Shown: positions 32,898 through 41,018 of the stretch, piece after piece
How the letters are laid out: every line of letters begins with the position of its first letter
How positions within the stretch are numbered: the stretch's first letter is position 1
Assembly: GCA_964421755.1 (NCBI GenBank)
Contig: CAYQYP010000460.1
Location: 36,674 to 100,673 of the forward strand
From: CAVUUN01 sp964421755
Lineage (GTDB): Bacteria > Acidobacteriota > UBA6911 > RPQK01
DNA: 64,000 nt
Direction: 5' to 3'
Translations under genes and position numbers: made by a program
The notes under the pieces: model-generated
The model's database searches: none
Seen by the model: the letters and a program-made list of their open reading frames with translations, nothing else
Told to the model about the DNA's origin: nothing

Positions 32898-35399
32898 ATG
32901 GTTAGATTCCTATTCATTGGATTTATTCTAATTATCCTGATGGTCCCCGGGGAATCGCTTGGTTCGGTCTCCCCCGGAATGGCTTTCTTGCAGGCTCGAA
33001 CGACAGCCCAGCGGCCTGTGGTCGTGCCCGGAGTGGTCGCAATGCCGGGCAGCGAAGGCCCGCCCTCTCAGGAGACACTTCAGCAGTCGGCCCCGGCTCA
33101 GGCCCCGGGAGCGGGACAGCAGGCGCCGGCCCAGCCGTCCGCTCCGCCTTCCGCTCCCCCACCCAGAGTGGGAAGCCAGTCGTCACGTGGCTCGTCCGGC
33201 GGAATCGGATTCAATTTCAACAATGCCCCCATTGATACGGTCATCTCGACCATCATGCGGGAGCTCGGTTACTCATACGTCATCGACCCCAAGGTGACCG
33301 GAACCGTTAACCTTTTCACTGTGAGGGATATTCCGAAGGATCGGATGTTCGAGATCCTCGAACAGGTCCTGAAGATGAATGGCCAGGGGATCGTCAGGCA
33401 GAATGACATGTACATCATTGCCCCGATGCAGGACGGTCCGCGCCAGCCCGGTGAGAAGATTCTTTTGAAACCGCAGCAGGAAAAGGCACCGGATAAAGGG
33501 GGAACGGGTGGGCAAACGCCACCGACCGGCGGTCAGAGCAGTTCCTCCACTCCGGGTCCTTCAGCTTTACCCGTCCCCAATGGGCTGAGTGATCAAGAGG
33601 GAGTCGTCACCTATGTAATCCCCCTTCACTACCTGGCCTCTGAGCATATGAAGCAGCTCGCCCAGGTTTTTGTTTCCGATGGCGCCAACGTTGTCGACTT
33701 TGCCCCGGCAAACATCCTGATGGTGACGGATCACCGCAAGAATATCCAGCAGATCCTCGATATCGTCGAGATGCTGGATACGAATTACTTCGCCATCAAT
33801 ACCGTCGATCTCATACCTATCAAGAACAACCTAGCGAAGGATGTTGCCGAGGACCTTGGAAAGGTGTTCGCGCCGGGCGAAAAGTCGAGCGTGCGGTTGG
33901 TGGCCATCGAGCGCCTGAACAGCGTGCTGGTCGTGACTCATGCCCCGAGTGTCCTTCAACAGGTCAAGGACTGGATCAACAAGCTTGATTCGCCCTCGGC
34001 CAGCACGAATATCAAGACATTTGTGTATCAGGTCGAGAACAACACCGCGATAAACATCGCGGATGTGCTCGCGCAGCTATACCAGGACGGAATGGGATTG
34101 CCTTCCTCGGCTACCGGCGAAGCGAGAGAAGGGCAGCAAGGCGGGGCACAGGGGAACGGGCGCCAAACGGAGCCCGGGTTCATTCCGGGCCAGCCGAACT
34201 ACAACCAGATGTTCAACCAGGGTGGGCAGCGCGGGATTCGAAGCGAGCTCGGTCCGTCGCTGACGGGCCGGCCGATGACCGCCCAGCAGGGCGTGCGCGC
34301 GGTCGTTGCGGGTAACGTCAAAGTGATCGTGAATGAGTACAACAACTCGTTGATCGTTCAGGCAACCCAGGCTGACTACGATTTCCTGGCCGAGACCATC
34401 CGCCAGCTGGATGTTCTGCCTCGCCAGGTTCTAATCGAAGCCCGAATCTACGCTGTATCGCTGCAGGACGATCTGCTCTTTGGCGTTACAGCGTTCCTGG
34501 AGGCGCAGGGCATCAGTGGAACCGACCCTGTCCCGGCGACAACAGCGTCTATAGCCGCCACGGGCAATTTCTCCGGCACGACTCGAACGATGATCGGAAT
34601 GAGTCGACAGCTCGAATTGAGCATCGTGGACGCGCTCCGGAAGAAAACCGACGTCGAGATGATGGAAGCCCCCAGGCTTCTTGCCATGGACGGCATGCAG
34701 GCCAGCTTCAACGTCGGCGCGGAAGTCCCGGTGACAACAGCCTCGTTTGGCAACCCGGTCCAGTCGGGAACGAACAACGCATTTGTGAACTCCATTCAAT
34801 ACCGCCCGACCGGTACGACGCTGTTGATTGTGCCCAGGATCAGCGCCAGCGGCATCGTCACCATGGATCTTGCGGTTGAAGTCAGTTCCTCGAGCGGTGA
34901 CGGCGTGACGCCGACGATCGAGAGGAACTATGTCGAGACATCAATGATCGTCCGGGACGGTCAGACGGTCGCGATCGCGGGGATCATCAGCGATAGCTAC
35001 AATCTGACTCGAAACCGGATTCCGATCCTCGGCGACATCCCGATCATGGGCGCGCTGTTCGGCAGTACGCGCCGCGATAAGAGACGTGCTGAACTGGTCA
35101 TCATGATCACTCCCCACGTCATCCCAAATCTGCCGACGGCTGCCGAACTGACTGCGGATTTCCGTCGGGCGCTCCGCAACGCTTACCGGTTCATCAACAA
35201 GAAGGAAGCCGAGGAACGCGACCTGATCCAGGAACGCCGGGATGAGGAACTGCGCGAATTCCAGAAAGAGCAGGAAAGGCAGCAGGAGGAGCAGCGCAAG
35301 CAGCTGGAACGCCGGCAAGAGCAGGAACAGAAGGCAACCGAACCGCCCGCGCCTTCCGCGCAGCCGCCCACGCAGCCGCAGGAACCGCCCAAACCCTAG
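32898..35399 (+). CDS. gspD: type II secretion outer-membrane secretin GspD
   Basis: 833 residues. Signal peptide (about 1-22), a Pro/Gln/Ala-rich stretch (about 40-90), then N0 (FNFNNAPIDTVISTIMRELG), N1-N3 repeats with Gly/Gln-rich insertions, and the secretin core (RQVLIEARIYAVSL; GQTVAIAGIISDSYN; IPILGDIPIMGALFGS; ELVIMITPHVI). It ends in a Glu/Gln/Arg coiled coil and a Pro tail (about 770-833) unusual for GspD. It forms the outer-membrane channel through which folded proteins leave. Last gene of the operon. No pilotin (gspS) is visible. Confidence 0.95.
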   Translation: MVRFLFIGFILIILMVPGESLGSVSPGMAFLQARTTAQRPVVVPGVVAMPGSEGPPSQETLQQSAPAQAPGAGQQAPAQPSAPPSAPPPRVGSQSSRGSSGGIGFNFNNAPIDTVISTIMRELGYSYVIDPKVTGTVNLFTVRDIPKDRMFEILEQVLKMNGQGIVRQNDMYIIAPMQDGPRQPGEKILLKPQQEKAPDKGGTGGQTPPTGGQSSSSTPGPSALPVPNGLSDQEGVVTYVIPLHYLASEHMKQLAQVFVSDGANVVDFAPANILMVTDHRKNIQQILDIVEMLDTNYFAINTVDLIPIKNNLAKDVAEDLGKVFAPGEKSSVRLVAIERLNSVLVVTHAPSVLQQVKDWINKLDSPSASTNIKTFVYQVENNTAINIADVLAQLYQDGMGLPSSATGEAREGQQGGAQGNGRQTEPGFIPGQPNYNQMFNQGGQRGIRSELGPSLTGRPMTAQQGVRAVVAGNVKVIVNEYNNSLIVQATQADYDFLAETIRQLDVLPRQVLIEARIYAVSLQDDLLFGVTAFLEAQGISGTDPVPATTASIAATGNFSGTTRTMIGMSRQLELSIVDALRKKTDVEMMEAPRLLAMDGMQASFNVGAEVPVTTASFGNPVQSGTNNAFVNSIQYRPTGTTLLIVPRISASGIVTMDLAVEVSSSSGDGVTPTIERNYVETSMIVRDGQTVAIAGIISDSYNLTRNRIPILGDIPIMGALFGSTRRDKRRAELVIMITPHVIPNLPTAAELTADFRRALRNAYRFINKKEAEERDLIQERRDEELREFQKEQERQQEEQRKQLERRQEQEQKATEPPAPSAQPPTQPQEPPKP

Positions 35400-35460
35400 C
35401 GGGTCCGGAGACCCGGCCCGATTGTCCCGTAGATCCGGCATCCCTGCCGGACCTCTTACA

Positions 35461-35702
35461 AGCCGCGCACGGCAGAGGGTGTCGAAAGAGTCCCCGAGAA
35501 TGCATCCATCCGCTGAGCCTGGATGGAGCGTGATCGCGATCGCAAGGAGCCGCGCAAGAAGCGAGGGTGTTGAAAATGTTTACCTTGCGATTTCGGATTC
35601 CGCGCGACATGAGCCCATAACAAGTCCGTCAATATCTTGTCCGAACGCGTTTACCGACCTTCTGCAACACCTTTGCTGCGTGCGCGAAATCGACAGCAGG
35701 TC
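35461..35702. repeat. dispersed repeat element downstream of gspD (copy shared with the right window edge)
   Basis: AGCCGCGCAnGnnAGnGAGGGTGTnGAA occurs at 35461-35486 and again at 35546-35574. A third copy is at 63845-63874. The 3' part (CAACACC at 35665-35671, CCGTCAATATC near 35627) is the reverse complement of the segment that follows the third copy (TGTTGAATAAG... GATATTGACGG). So this copy contains both orientations and can fold on itself. No ORF is credible here; the 386-bp gap holds this element and a terminator. Confidence 0.7.
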
Positions 35703-35728
35703 TTAAATAAAGCGACGCGAGTCCGGGC

Positions 35729-35761
35729 AAAAAAAAGGCCGGACGGGAACGTCCGGCCTTT
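35729..35761 (-). terminator. intrinsic terminator of the right ECF module
   Basis: Stem GGCCGGAC/GTCCGGCC (35737-35744, 35751-35758). An eight-A run on its left side becomes a U-run for minus-strand transcripts. It lies 25 bases past the TPR-like gene and may also stop gspD transcripts. Confidence 0.85.
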
Positions 35762-35785
35762 GCTCCTCTGGTCTGGGATGCGCAG

Positions 35786-36220
35786 TTAATCCTGATTCAG
35801 CTGGACAGCCCTGCGATACACGTGCTTGGCCTCCTGGAACCGTCCCTGGTCGTTGTAGATCTTCCCTTTGAGCATCATCAGGTTGAACTTATTCTTGTTC
35901 TGTTTTGTCTCGGCAAGGGTCTGATCCACGATTTCTTCGGCGATCGCGAACTGGCGGACGCCGCGGAGGTTTTCAACGATGATCCAAGCGCTCTTGACGA
36001 CGTTCTGTTCGTTGGGTCCGGTGAGGTTCAGGTCCAATATCTTCTTGAACTCCGGCAGGACCTGGGAAAAGTTCTGTTCCTTGAGCAGCACTTCAATGAT
36101 CGCGTGCTGAGCCGCGGCCGTCTGAAGCTTAACCTCATCAGATGCTGCTGCAGCGCCCTGCCCAAAAGCCGGGAAGGCGAGCATGGCAATCAGTGTCAGT
36201 GAAATCGTCCACTTCTTCAT
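35786..36220 (-). CDS. secreted TPR-like protein, third gene of the right ECF module
   Basis: 144 residues. Signal peptide (about 1-20, WTISLTLIAMLAFPAFGQ). The mature part consists of helical hairpins of TPR type (VLPEFKKILDLNL; AWIIVENLRGVRQFAIAEEIVDQ; LMMLKGKIYNDQGRFQEAKHVYRRAV). It overlaps the anti-sigma stop/start (ATGA) and is therefore coupled to it. Likely a periplasmic binding partner or sensor for the anti-sigma factor; this is inference. Confidence 0.8.
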   Translation of the reverse strand: MKKWTISLTLIAMLAFPAFGQGAAAASDEVKLQTAAAQHAIIEVLLKEQNFSQVLPEFKKILDLNLTGPNEQNVVKSAWIIVENLRGVRQFAIAEEIVDQTLAETKQNKNKFNLMMLKGKIYNDQGRFQEAKHVYRRAVQLNQD

Positions 36221-36735
36221 CTCAGACTCCTATTCCCTCCAAAGGGATTATCGCCGACAGAATCAAAGGTAAAAAACGGGTTGTCCGCATCGCTGGCAGC
36301 CGGGACCGATTCAAAAGGATTGCCGTGGGTCTCGATCTGATACGTCTGCAGCTGGGCAAGCATCACGTCGCCGGACGGGTCGGACTCTCCGACGCGCAGC
36401 AGGCCGGCAGAGAGGACGACGAAGCAAACGACTGCCAAGGCCGCGTAACGCAGCGATGGAATGCGGAAGAGTGCAACCAGGTCGTTCCAGAAACCGGTTG
36501 AGCTTGACTGGGGTGTAGTTTGAAGCTGGGAGGAAATTCGAGTCCAAATCCAGGCGGGTGGTTCGAGCTCGAGGTCGGGACTCTGAAAAAGCCGGGTGAG
36601 ACGCTGCTGCTCCTGATAGAACGCGGCACAGGCGGAACAGTGCTGCGTGTGTTCTCTCAACTGGACCTCCAATTGAGAGTCGCAGCTCCCGTCGATCCAT
36701 GCCGTCATCAGTGGTTTCAGATTCTCGCAGCTCAT
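36217..36735 (-). CDS. membrane anti-sigma factor with zinc finger and NPF-motif tail (right module)
   Basis: 172 residues. The zinc anti-sigma motif is H29-x3-C33-x2-C36 (HTQHCSAC) with Cys3 and Cys18. One membrane helix is at about 97-113 (YAALAVVCFVVLSAGLL). The periplasmic tail holds three Asn-Pro-Phe motifs (GNPFES, DNPFFT, DNPFGG). It holds the ECF sigma at the membrane. Overlaps both neighbours by 4 bases. The NPF tail is unusual; an NPF also occurs in the secreted protein encoded divergently (37637). Confidence 0.9.
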   Translation of the reverse strand: MSCENLKPLMTAWIDGSCDSQLEVQLREHTQHCSACAAFYQEQQRLTRLFQSPDLELEPPAWIWTRISSQLQTTPQSSSTGFWNDLVALFRIPSLRYAALAVVCFVVLSAGLLRVGESDPSGDVMLAQLQTYQIETHGNPFESVPAASDADNPFFTFDSVGDNPFGGNRSLR

Positions 36736-37334
36736 GCTTTTTGGATCTTCGACTTCTTCAAGTACGTGTTAATCGTTTCCTTTACCGCCAGCCGAGCCCG
36801 GTAAATGTCTGTCTTGACCGACAGCATCGACCGACCCACAATCTTCGTGATGTCCTCGTAACTCATCTTCTGGAAAACCGCCAGAACGAAAACATCACGA
36901 TACTTCGGCGAGAGCGAATCCAGCGCCCGGCTGACGACCTCGTTCAATTCCCCCGAGAGTGCTAAGGTCTCGGGGTCCGGCTGATGGGTATCGTCAGTCA
37001 GGAAGTTGTAGTAACCCGCCTCCTCGTCATCAATCGAGACCTCCGAAGAGCGCTGCGCCCGCCGAAGTTTCTGGTACACCTCGTTCCTGGCTATCCGGTA
37101 GAGCCAGAAACGAAACTGATTCGGATCTCTGAGATGCTTGAGTTCTGAGTGCACCTTCAAGAACGTCTCTTGAAGAAGGTCTTCCGCATCCTCTGTCGAT
37201 CCGATCAGTCTCCATATGAAATTGTAAATTGCTTTTGAGAAGAGCAGGTACAACTGGTAAAAATCATCTTCGGAACCCTGCTGAGCTCGCGCGACGATTT
37301 TTGACAGTTCCGCCGGGGCAATTTCGTTAGGCAT
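36732..37334 (-). CDS. ECF-type RNA polymerase sigma factor (right module)
   Basis: About 200 residues from the ATG at 37334; a TTG at 37346 would add four. Region 2 (YQLYLLFSKAIYNFIWRLIGSTEDAEDLLQETF; FRFWLYRIARNEVYQKLRR) and region 4 (LSPKYRDVFVLAVFQKMSYEDIT; VGRSMLSVKTDIYRARLAV) are intact. An acidic linker (SIDDEEAGYYNF) joins them. Coupled to the anti-sigma by an ATGA overlap. It is divergent from the secreted protein at 37637, whose promoter region it shares. Confidence 0.93.
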   Translation of the reverse strand: MPNEIAPAELSKIVARAQQGSEDDFYQLYLLFSKAIYNFIWRLIGSTEDAEDLLQETFLKVHSELKHLRDPNQFRFWLYRIARNEVYQKLRRAQRSSEVSIDDEEAGYYNFLTDDTHQPDPETLALSGELNEVVSRALDSLSPKYRDVFVLAVFQKMSYEDITKIVGRSMLSVKTDIYRARLAVKETINTYLKKSKIQKA

Positions 37335-37550
37335 GACGAACAACAAAACCTAATCCAGGCCCACACGACCGTGAATTGCCCACAACCTAGCAGCGGCCGT
37401 CCTCCAAAGCAACCATAAAAGATGACCGCCGAACCAAAAAGTCGCAGAGAAATGTTGAAGCTCGTTAAACCGGTCGAGGCGTTCGAGTTTCACCCCACCT
37501 GGTCTCGGGATTGTCACTTTACTTGTTGAATAGAAAGGAGTAACGTTTAG

Positions 37551-37595
37551 GTGTTTTTGGACTTTACTTATCTCTGGAGCTTCTTGTATAAGTGA
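37551..37595 (+). other. possible 14-codon leader peptide in the sigma / secreted-protein intergenic region
   Basis: AAAGGAG (37534-37540) precedes GTG at 37551, opening a 14-codon frame rich in Phe, Leu, Tyr and Trp (FLDFTYLWSFLYK), stop TGA at 37593-37595. The 302-bp region 37335-37636 otherwise has no gene and must contain the divergent promoters. Speculative. Confidence 0.25.
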
Positions 37596-37636
37596 ACGGG
37601 TGTTTGCCCGGGCTTTGGCGCGGCCACTGAGATTGC

Positions 37637-39160
37637 ATGAGTATGAGGGGAGTGGGAAAGGCAGCCTGGTACCTGGTAGGGACGGTTCTCGTCTTGTCTC
37701 TGCCGACTTTCAGCTACCTCGTGCCCGATCCGTCCCTGGTTGTCAGTCGCTCGCGCGAAAGTTCCAGCCCCCAATCAGGCGAAAGTCAACGAGCCAGCTC
37801 TAGCAACGTCCACAGGGCGGTCCCCCGAGTTCTTTCGTCATCCTTCTACGGCAGCTCCGCCGCCCGACTGACTCCGTCGAACCGATCGTCGGCCCCGCGA
37901 GTCGCGGATTCCTCCCGGGCTGGTGAATTCCGACCGATTCCCCGGGTCTCGCGTCCCGCCAATCAGGTCGTCGTCACACCGGCGATGTCCGATCAGGTGA
38001 GGCCAGAGAGGCAAAGGGGGCGTGTCGCGGGGGCCGCCACGCTTTTTGCGCCAGGGGGAGAGTACGGCGCCATGGCCGCCCCGTATGACGGCGAATTGCG
38101 GGAGTTGGACCAGGCCTATCAGTCGTCCCGCAACGACCTTTTCGGCGATTCTTCGTTTTGGCCGGGAGGTTACGCGAGCAATCCGTTCGACAATGATACC
38201 GGTGGGGATAATGACGGAGACGGCGACGGCAATGGTGATGGTGATTCTGACCCTCCGCCACCTCCGCCTCCGCCACCGCCACCGCCGCCACCACCGCCGC
38301 CTCCCGACGATCCGCCGGACGAACCTAAGCCTCCGCACAAAGACAATTTCCTGGTAGTCGGAGAATTCCCTGGCGTCCAATCGGACAGCTTGGTTTTCTG
38401 CGGCTATCGGGATGAGCAGGGCAGTTTCGTGATCGGCGATGGGCAGGCGGTGAAGCCTTTCGGCGCCACGGTGGACCCTGGCGGACTCTTGATCGCCGAA
38501 GAATACAACTCTCTGCTCGTGACTGACCTGAATAGCGATGGACTAAGTGACCTCATTTACAGTGAGCACGCGAGCCAGGGCAGTATAATTCGGTGCGAGC
38601 TTGGACTAGCCTCGGGAGGTCATGACCCCGTCGCCGAAGGACTTTTCCTCTGGAAGGTGGTTCTCAGTTTCGCCCTGCTCGACGTCAACCGGGATGACAA
38701 ATTGGAGCTCTGTGTCCTGTTCCGGAATACACCTAACCTTTTTGTCTACGAAATCCTGGATGGCGAGTTCGTTTACCTGAAGGAAATTGTCCTTCCGTTC
38801 GAGGCTTCACTGGTGTTAGATTCCTTGTCTCAAGGTTTTGTTAAGGAAAGGCGATTGCACATATTCGACGCCCGACTTGACCGGGTGGTGAGCATGACGT
38901 CGCGAGGTCCAAACACCCTGGTGCCTGGTTTTTCCAACCTGCTTCAAGCAGTCAGCATTCGGACTTTAGACGGGACGGAAAGCGGCTTGGGCGAGGCCGA
39001 GATCGTGACGTTTGAGCAGGCGGATCGGCTGGTGTTGGCTCAAAGGAGTCCAAGGGGCCTTGTCCTCCGAGGTAGTTTCGACTTGAGCATTCGGACGCCC
39101 AGGGCGGTCCTGGGCGACTATCTGGATCGGGGTACGAGGCAACTGGTAGTTGTGCCTTGA
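37637..39160 (+). CDS. large secreted protein with Asp-rich and poly-Pro linker, FG-GAP-like repeats
   Basis: 507 residues. The N-terminal hydrophobic segment (about 9-27) is a signal peptide or anchor. A long Ser/Arg-rich disordered region follows, then SNPFDNDTGGDNDGDGDG (Asp/Gly-rich, possibly Ca-binding), then an uninterrupted Pro stretch. The C-terminal half has repeats of the FG-GAP/VCBS type (LLVTDLNSDGLSDLIYSE; LLDVNRDDKLELCVLF), which form beta-propeller blades. Function unknown. The start is uncertain because no SD is clear. It is divergent from the right ECF sigma gene and may be one of its targets. Confidence 0.7.
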   Translation: MSMRGVGKAAWYLVGTVLVLSLPTFSYLVPDPSLVVSRSRESSSPQSGESQRASSSNVHRAVPRVLSSSFYGSSAARLTPSNRSSAPRVADSSRAGEFRPIPRVSRPANQVVVTPAMSDQVRPERQRGRVAGAATLFAPGGEYGAMAAPYDGELRELDQAYQSSRNDLFGDSSFWPGGYASNPFDNDTGGDNDGDGDGNGDGDSDPPPPPPPPPPPPPPPPPPDDPPDEPKPPHKDNFLVVGEFPGVQSDSLVFCGYRDEQGSFVIGDGQAVKPFGATVDPGGLLIAEEYNSLLVTDLNSDGLSDLIYSEHASQGSIIRCELGLASGGHDPVAEGLFLWKVVLSFALLDVNRDDKLELCVLFRNTPNLFVYEILDGEFVYLKEIVLPFEASLVLDSLSQGFVKERRLHIFDARLDRVVSMTSRGPNTLVPGFSNLLQAVSIRTLDGTESGLGEAEIVTFEQADRLVLAQRSPRGLVLRGSFDLSIRTPRAVLGDYLDRGTRQLVVVP

Positions 39161-39229
39161 TTTCGAGGAGCGCAAATAAAAGACGCGACTTTTTTGCTAC
39201 AATCGCATCTTTCACTGTCAACTTTTTTC

Positions 39230-39400
39230 AGGATGCGGGGAAATGTGCACCCATGGAGGGTGCCTGGCGACATGAAATGGTTTTGTTATATATAACCAGG
39301 AACACCGATTGGAGGTGATCGTTTTAGTCCTTGAGGCGACGGTTTTGAGCGAGTTTATTAGCAAGCGTCTTGTTCAACTTTAATCTAAGGAGTGAGAAGC
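39230..39400 (+). promoter_or_regulatory. structured leader of the 197-residue secreted protein
   Basis: Contains hairpin GCACCC-ATGGA-GGGTGC (39246-39262), an AT palindrome GTTATATATAAC (39286-39297) and GGAGGTGATC (39311-39320). The last is a 10-base perfect complement to the 16S 3' end, but lies 80 bases before the real start. TTG at 39331 would open a 5-codon frame. The real gene has its own SD (AAGGAG, 39387). Similar elements precede 49490. Confidence 0.4.
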
Positions 39401-39994
39401 ATGAGCAAATTGAGAGCAATGGTATTTTTCGCCATCGTGGCGGCCCTGGCCGGGAGCGCCTTTGCGGCCGACACCGCGTTTATTCAAGCGAATGGCACAA
39501 CCGATCAGGTGGCCCTGTTTGCCGCATTCGCAGTCAACGTGCCGGAGGGAGTGCTTCCGAGTGGATCCATCCGCACCTCGTTCACCATCAGCAACCTCAT
39601 GAGCGCGCCCGAAGGCATCGTCGATTTCTCTGACATGACGACTACCTCGGGACCCATCCATTTCTTCTTGTTCTCTGCCAACGGTGCGATGACCGCGATA
39701 TCGACCGCCGACCTCGACAATCCCGAAGGTTTTGGCAATCAGCAACTCGACGAGGATGGTGCACTCGGTGCTGGTAAGACTCTGGCTTTCTTTATGAACG
39801 AACTCGCCGAAGCGGCTGGTTTAGAGGATGACATTTTCACCGGCTACGTGTGGGTCGTCTGCGATTTTGACGCTGCTGCCGGAACCTACAGCACGTTCGA
39901 CGCTTCGCAGGGCCTTGCCCAAAGCTTCAAGCTGGACCCAGCTGTGGCCGAAGGCGCCTTTTTCTTTGGTGGTATTGGCGTCGACATCGAGTAA
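39401..39994 (+). CDS. small secreted protein of unknown function, probably abundant
   Basis: 197 residues from the ATG at 39401 (SD AAGGAG). Clear signal peptide (MVFFAIVAALAGSAFA, cleavage near residue 22, AFA-AD). The mature part is acidic and beta-rich (QVALFAAFAVNVPEG; RTSFTISNLMSAPEG; GPIHFFLFSANGAM; TGYVWVVCDFD). It resembles extracellular beta-sandwich domains seen in Acidobacteriota secreted proteins. Own leader and terminator make it monocistronic. It may be a surface or matrix protein; no enzyme motif is visible. Confidence 0.75.
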   Translation: MSKLRAMVFFAIVAALAGSAFAADTAFIQANGTTDQVALFAAFAVNVPEGVLPSGSIRTSFTISNLMSAPEGIVDFSDMTTTSGPIHFFLFSANGAMTAISTADLDNPEGFGNQQLDEDGALGAGKTLAFFMNELAEAAGLEDDIFTGYVWVVCDFDAAAGTYSTFDASQGLAQSFKLDPAVAEGAFFFGGIGVDIE

Positions 39995-40023
39995 GCGACC
40001 TCTCAATTTGGAGGAGAGAAGAG

Positions 40024-40054
40024 GGGCTGGCAGGTTGCCAGCCCTTTTCTTTTT
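40024..40054 (+). terminator. intrinsic terminator of the 197-residue secreted protein gene
   Basis: GGGCTGGCA-GGT-TGCCAGCCC stem followed by TTTTCTTTTT, 30 bases past the stop codon. Confidence 0.9.
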
Positions 40055-40163
40055 CTGCTAAATTCAGAACCGGTTTTCGGCCTGTGCTCTTTCGAAGACT
40101 GTTGGTCGAAGCCGTTGCCGGGGGTGTCCCCCGGCGCCAGTAATTGACTCGAAGGGGCTTACG

Positions 40164-41018
40164 ATGCTTTGCCTGGTTTTCTCCCTGTTTTTCCTCCTCG
40201 GTGTCGATACTCCTCCTCCTCCGGAGCTCGCCGCCGCCGTCAAGGACTACTGGAGCCTGATGGCGAAGCCCGACAAATTCGGCGCCCTCAAACACGTGCT
40301 GAAGGGTTCAGAGAACAATTTCATCGCGTCGCACGCGTCTTCGATTCGTTCGTGGAAACTCTCGCAAGTCCAGATGCGTTCCGCCACTGAGGCGGAGGTC
40401 GTGGTTGAGACGGTGGCCTGGTCTCCCGGAACACTTTCTTTTCACACCCGGGAGGCGCGCCACACTTGGATTCACGACGGGATCGCATGGAAAGTGCGCA
40501 TTCCGAGGCCCCAGCCCCGTTCCGACCCGGCGCTCCCAAGCGGGGGCAGTGAGAAAAGACCGCTGAAACCTGAGCTGCGGGTTTCCCCGCAAACGATCAA
40601 GATTCCTTTTCTCAACACCGTTCAGAAAATTCGCATCACCATCGCGAACGGCACCGCGAAACCGGCTCGTCTCGAGAAGGTGCAGTTGGACGAAGAGAAG
40701 TTCAAGCTGACAGACCGGCCGACAGTCGTCGAGCCGCGAGAGAGCGTTCTGATGACCCTTCACTACACGGGGAACGAGATAGCTAAGGACTTGAAGAGCG
40801 AGTTGACCCTGATCTTTGTGCAAGAGGACCGGGAACAGGTATTTAGGCTTCCGATCATCTACAACTACCTGAGTCCCCAAACGCGGAAATTCTTCGGGCT
40901 GAGTGATAAGGCAGCCGAGAGACTTAAGCGGGGGGACAAGCCGACCCCTGTGGTCAAACCACCTGGCACCCGGAACGCGAAGCCTGCGCCGCGCCCGCTC
41001 CAACCCCCGGCTGGCTAA
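40164..41018 (+). CDS. secreted protein with DUF1573/HYDIN-like domain
   Basis: 284 residues. A short hydrophobic N-terminus (about 1-14) looks like a weak signal peptide. The middle (about 20-115) is an alpha/beta region (LAAAVKDYWSLMAKPDKFGALKHV; ATEAEVVVETVAW) resembling NTF2-like folds. The C-terminal half (about 135-245) is an Ig-like domain of the DUF1573/HYDIN kind (NTVQKIRITIANGTAKPARLEKVQ; VVEPRESVLMTLHYTGNE). It ends in a Lys/Pro-rich tail. Its stop overlaps the stop of the convergent glycosyltransferase gene by 3 bases. Confidence 0.7.
   Translation: MLCLVFSLFFLLGVDTPPPPELAAAVKDYWSLMAKPDKFGALKHVLKGSENNFIASHASSIRSWKLSQVQMRSATEAEVVVETVAWSPGTLSFHTREARHTWIHDGIAWKVRIPRPQPRSDPALPSGGSEKRPLKPELRVSPQTIKIPFLNTVQKIRITIANGTAKPARLEKVQLDEEKFKLTDRPTVVEPRESVLMTLHYTGNEIAKDLKSELTLIFVQEDREQVFRLPIIYNYLSPQTRKFFGLSDKAAERLKRGDKPTPVVKPPGTRNAKPAPRPLQPPAG

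Noticed and set aside
35455..35706. ORFs between gspD and the terminator
   Set aside because: They run through the dispersed repeat and are arginine- and serine-rich artefacts.
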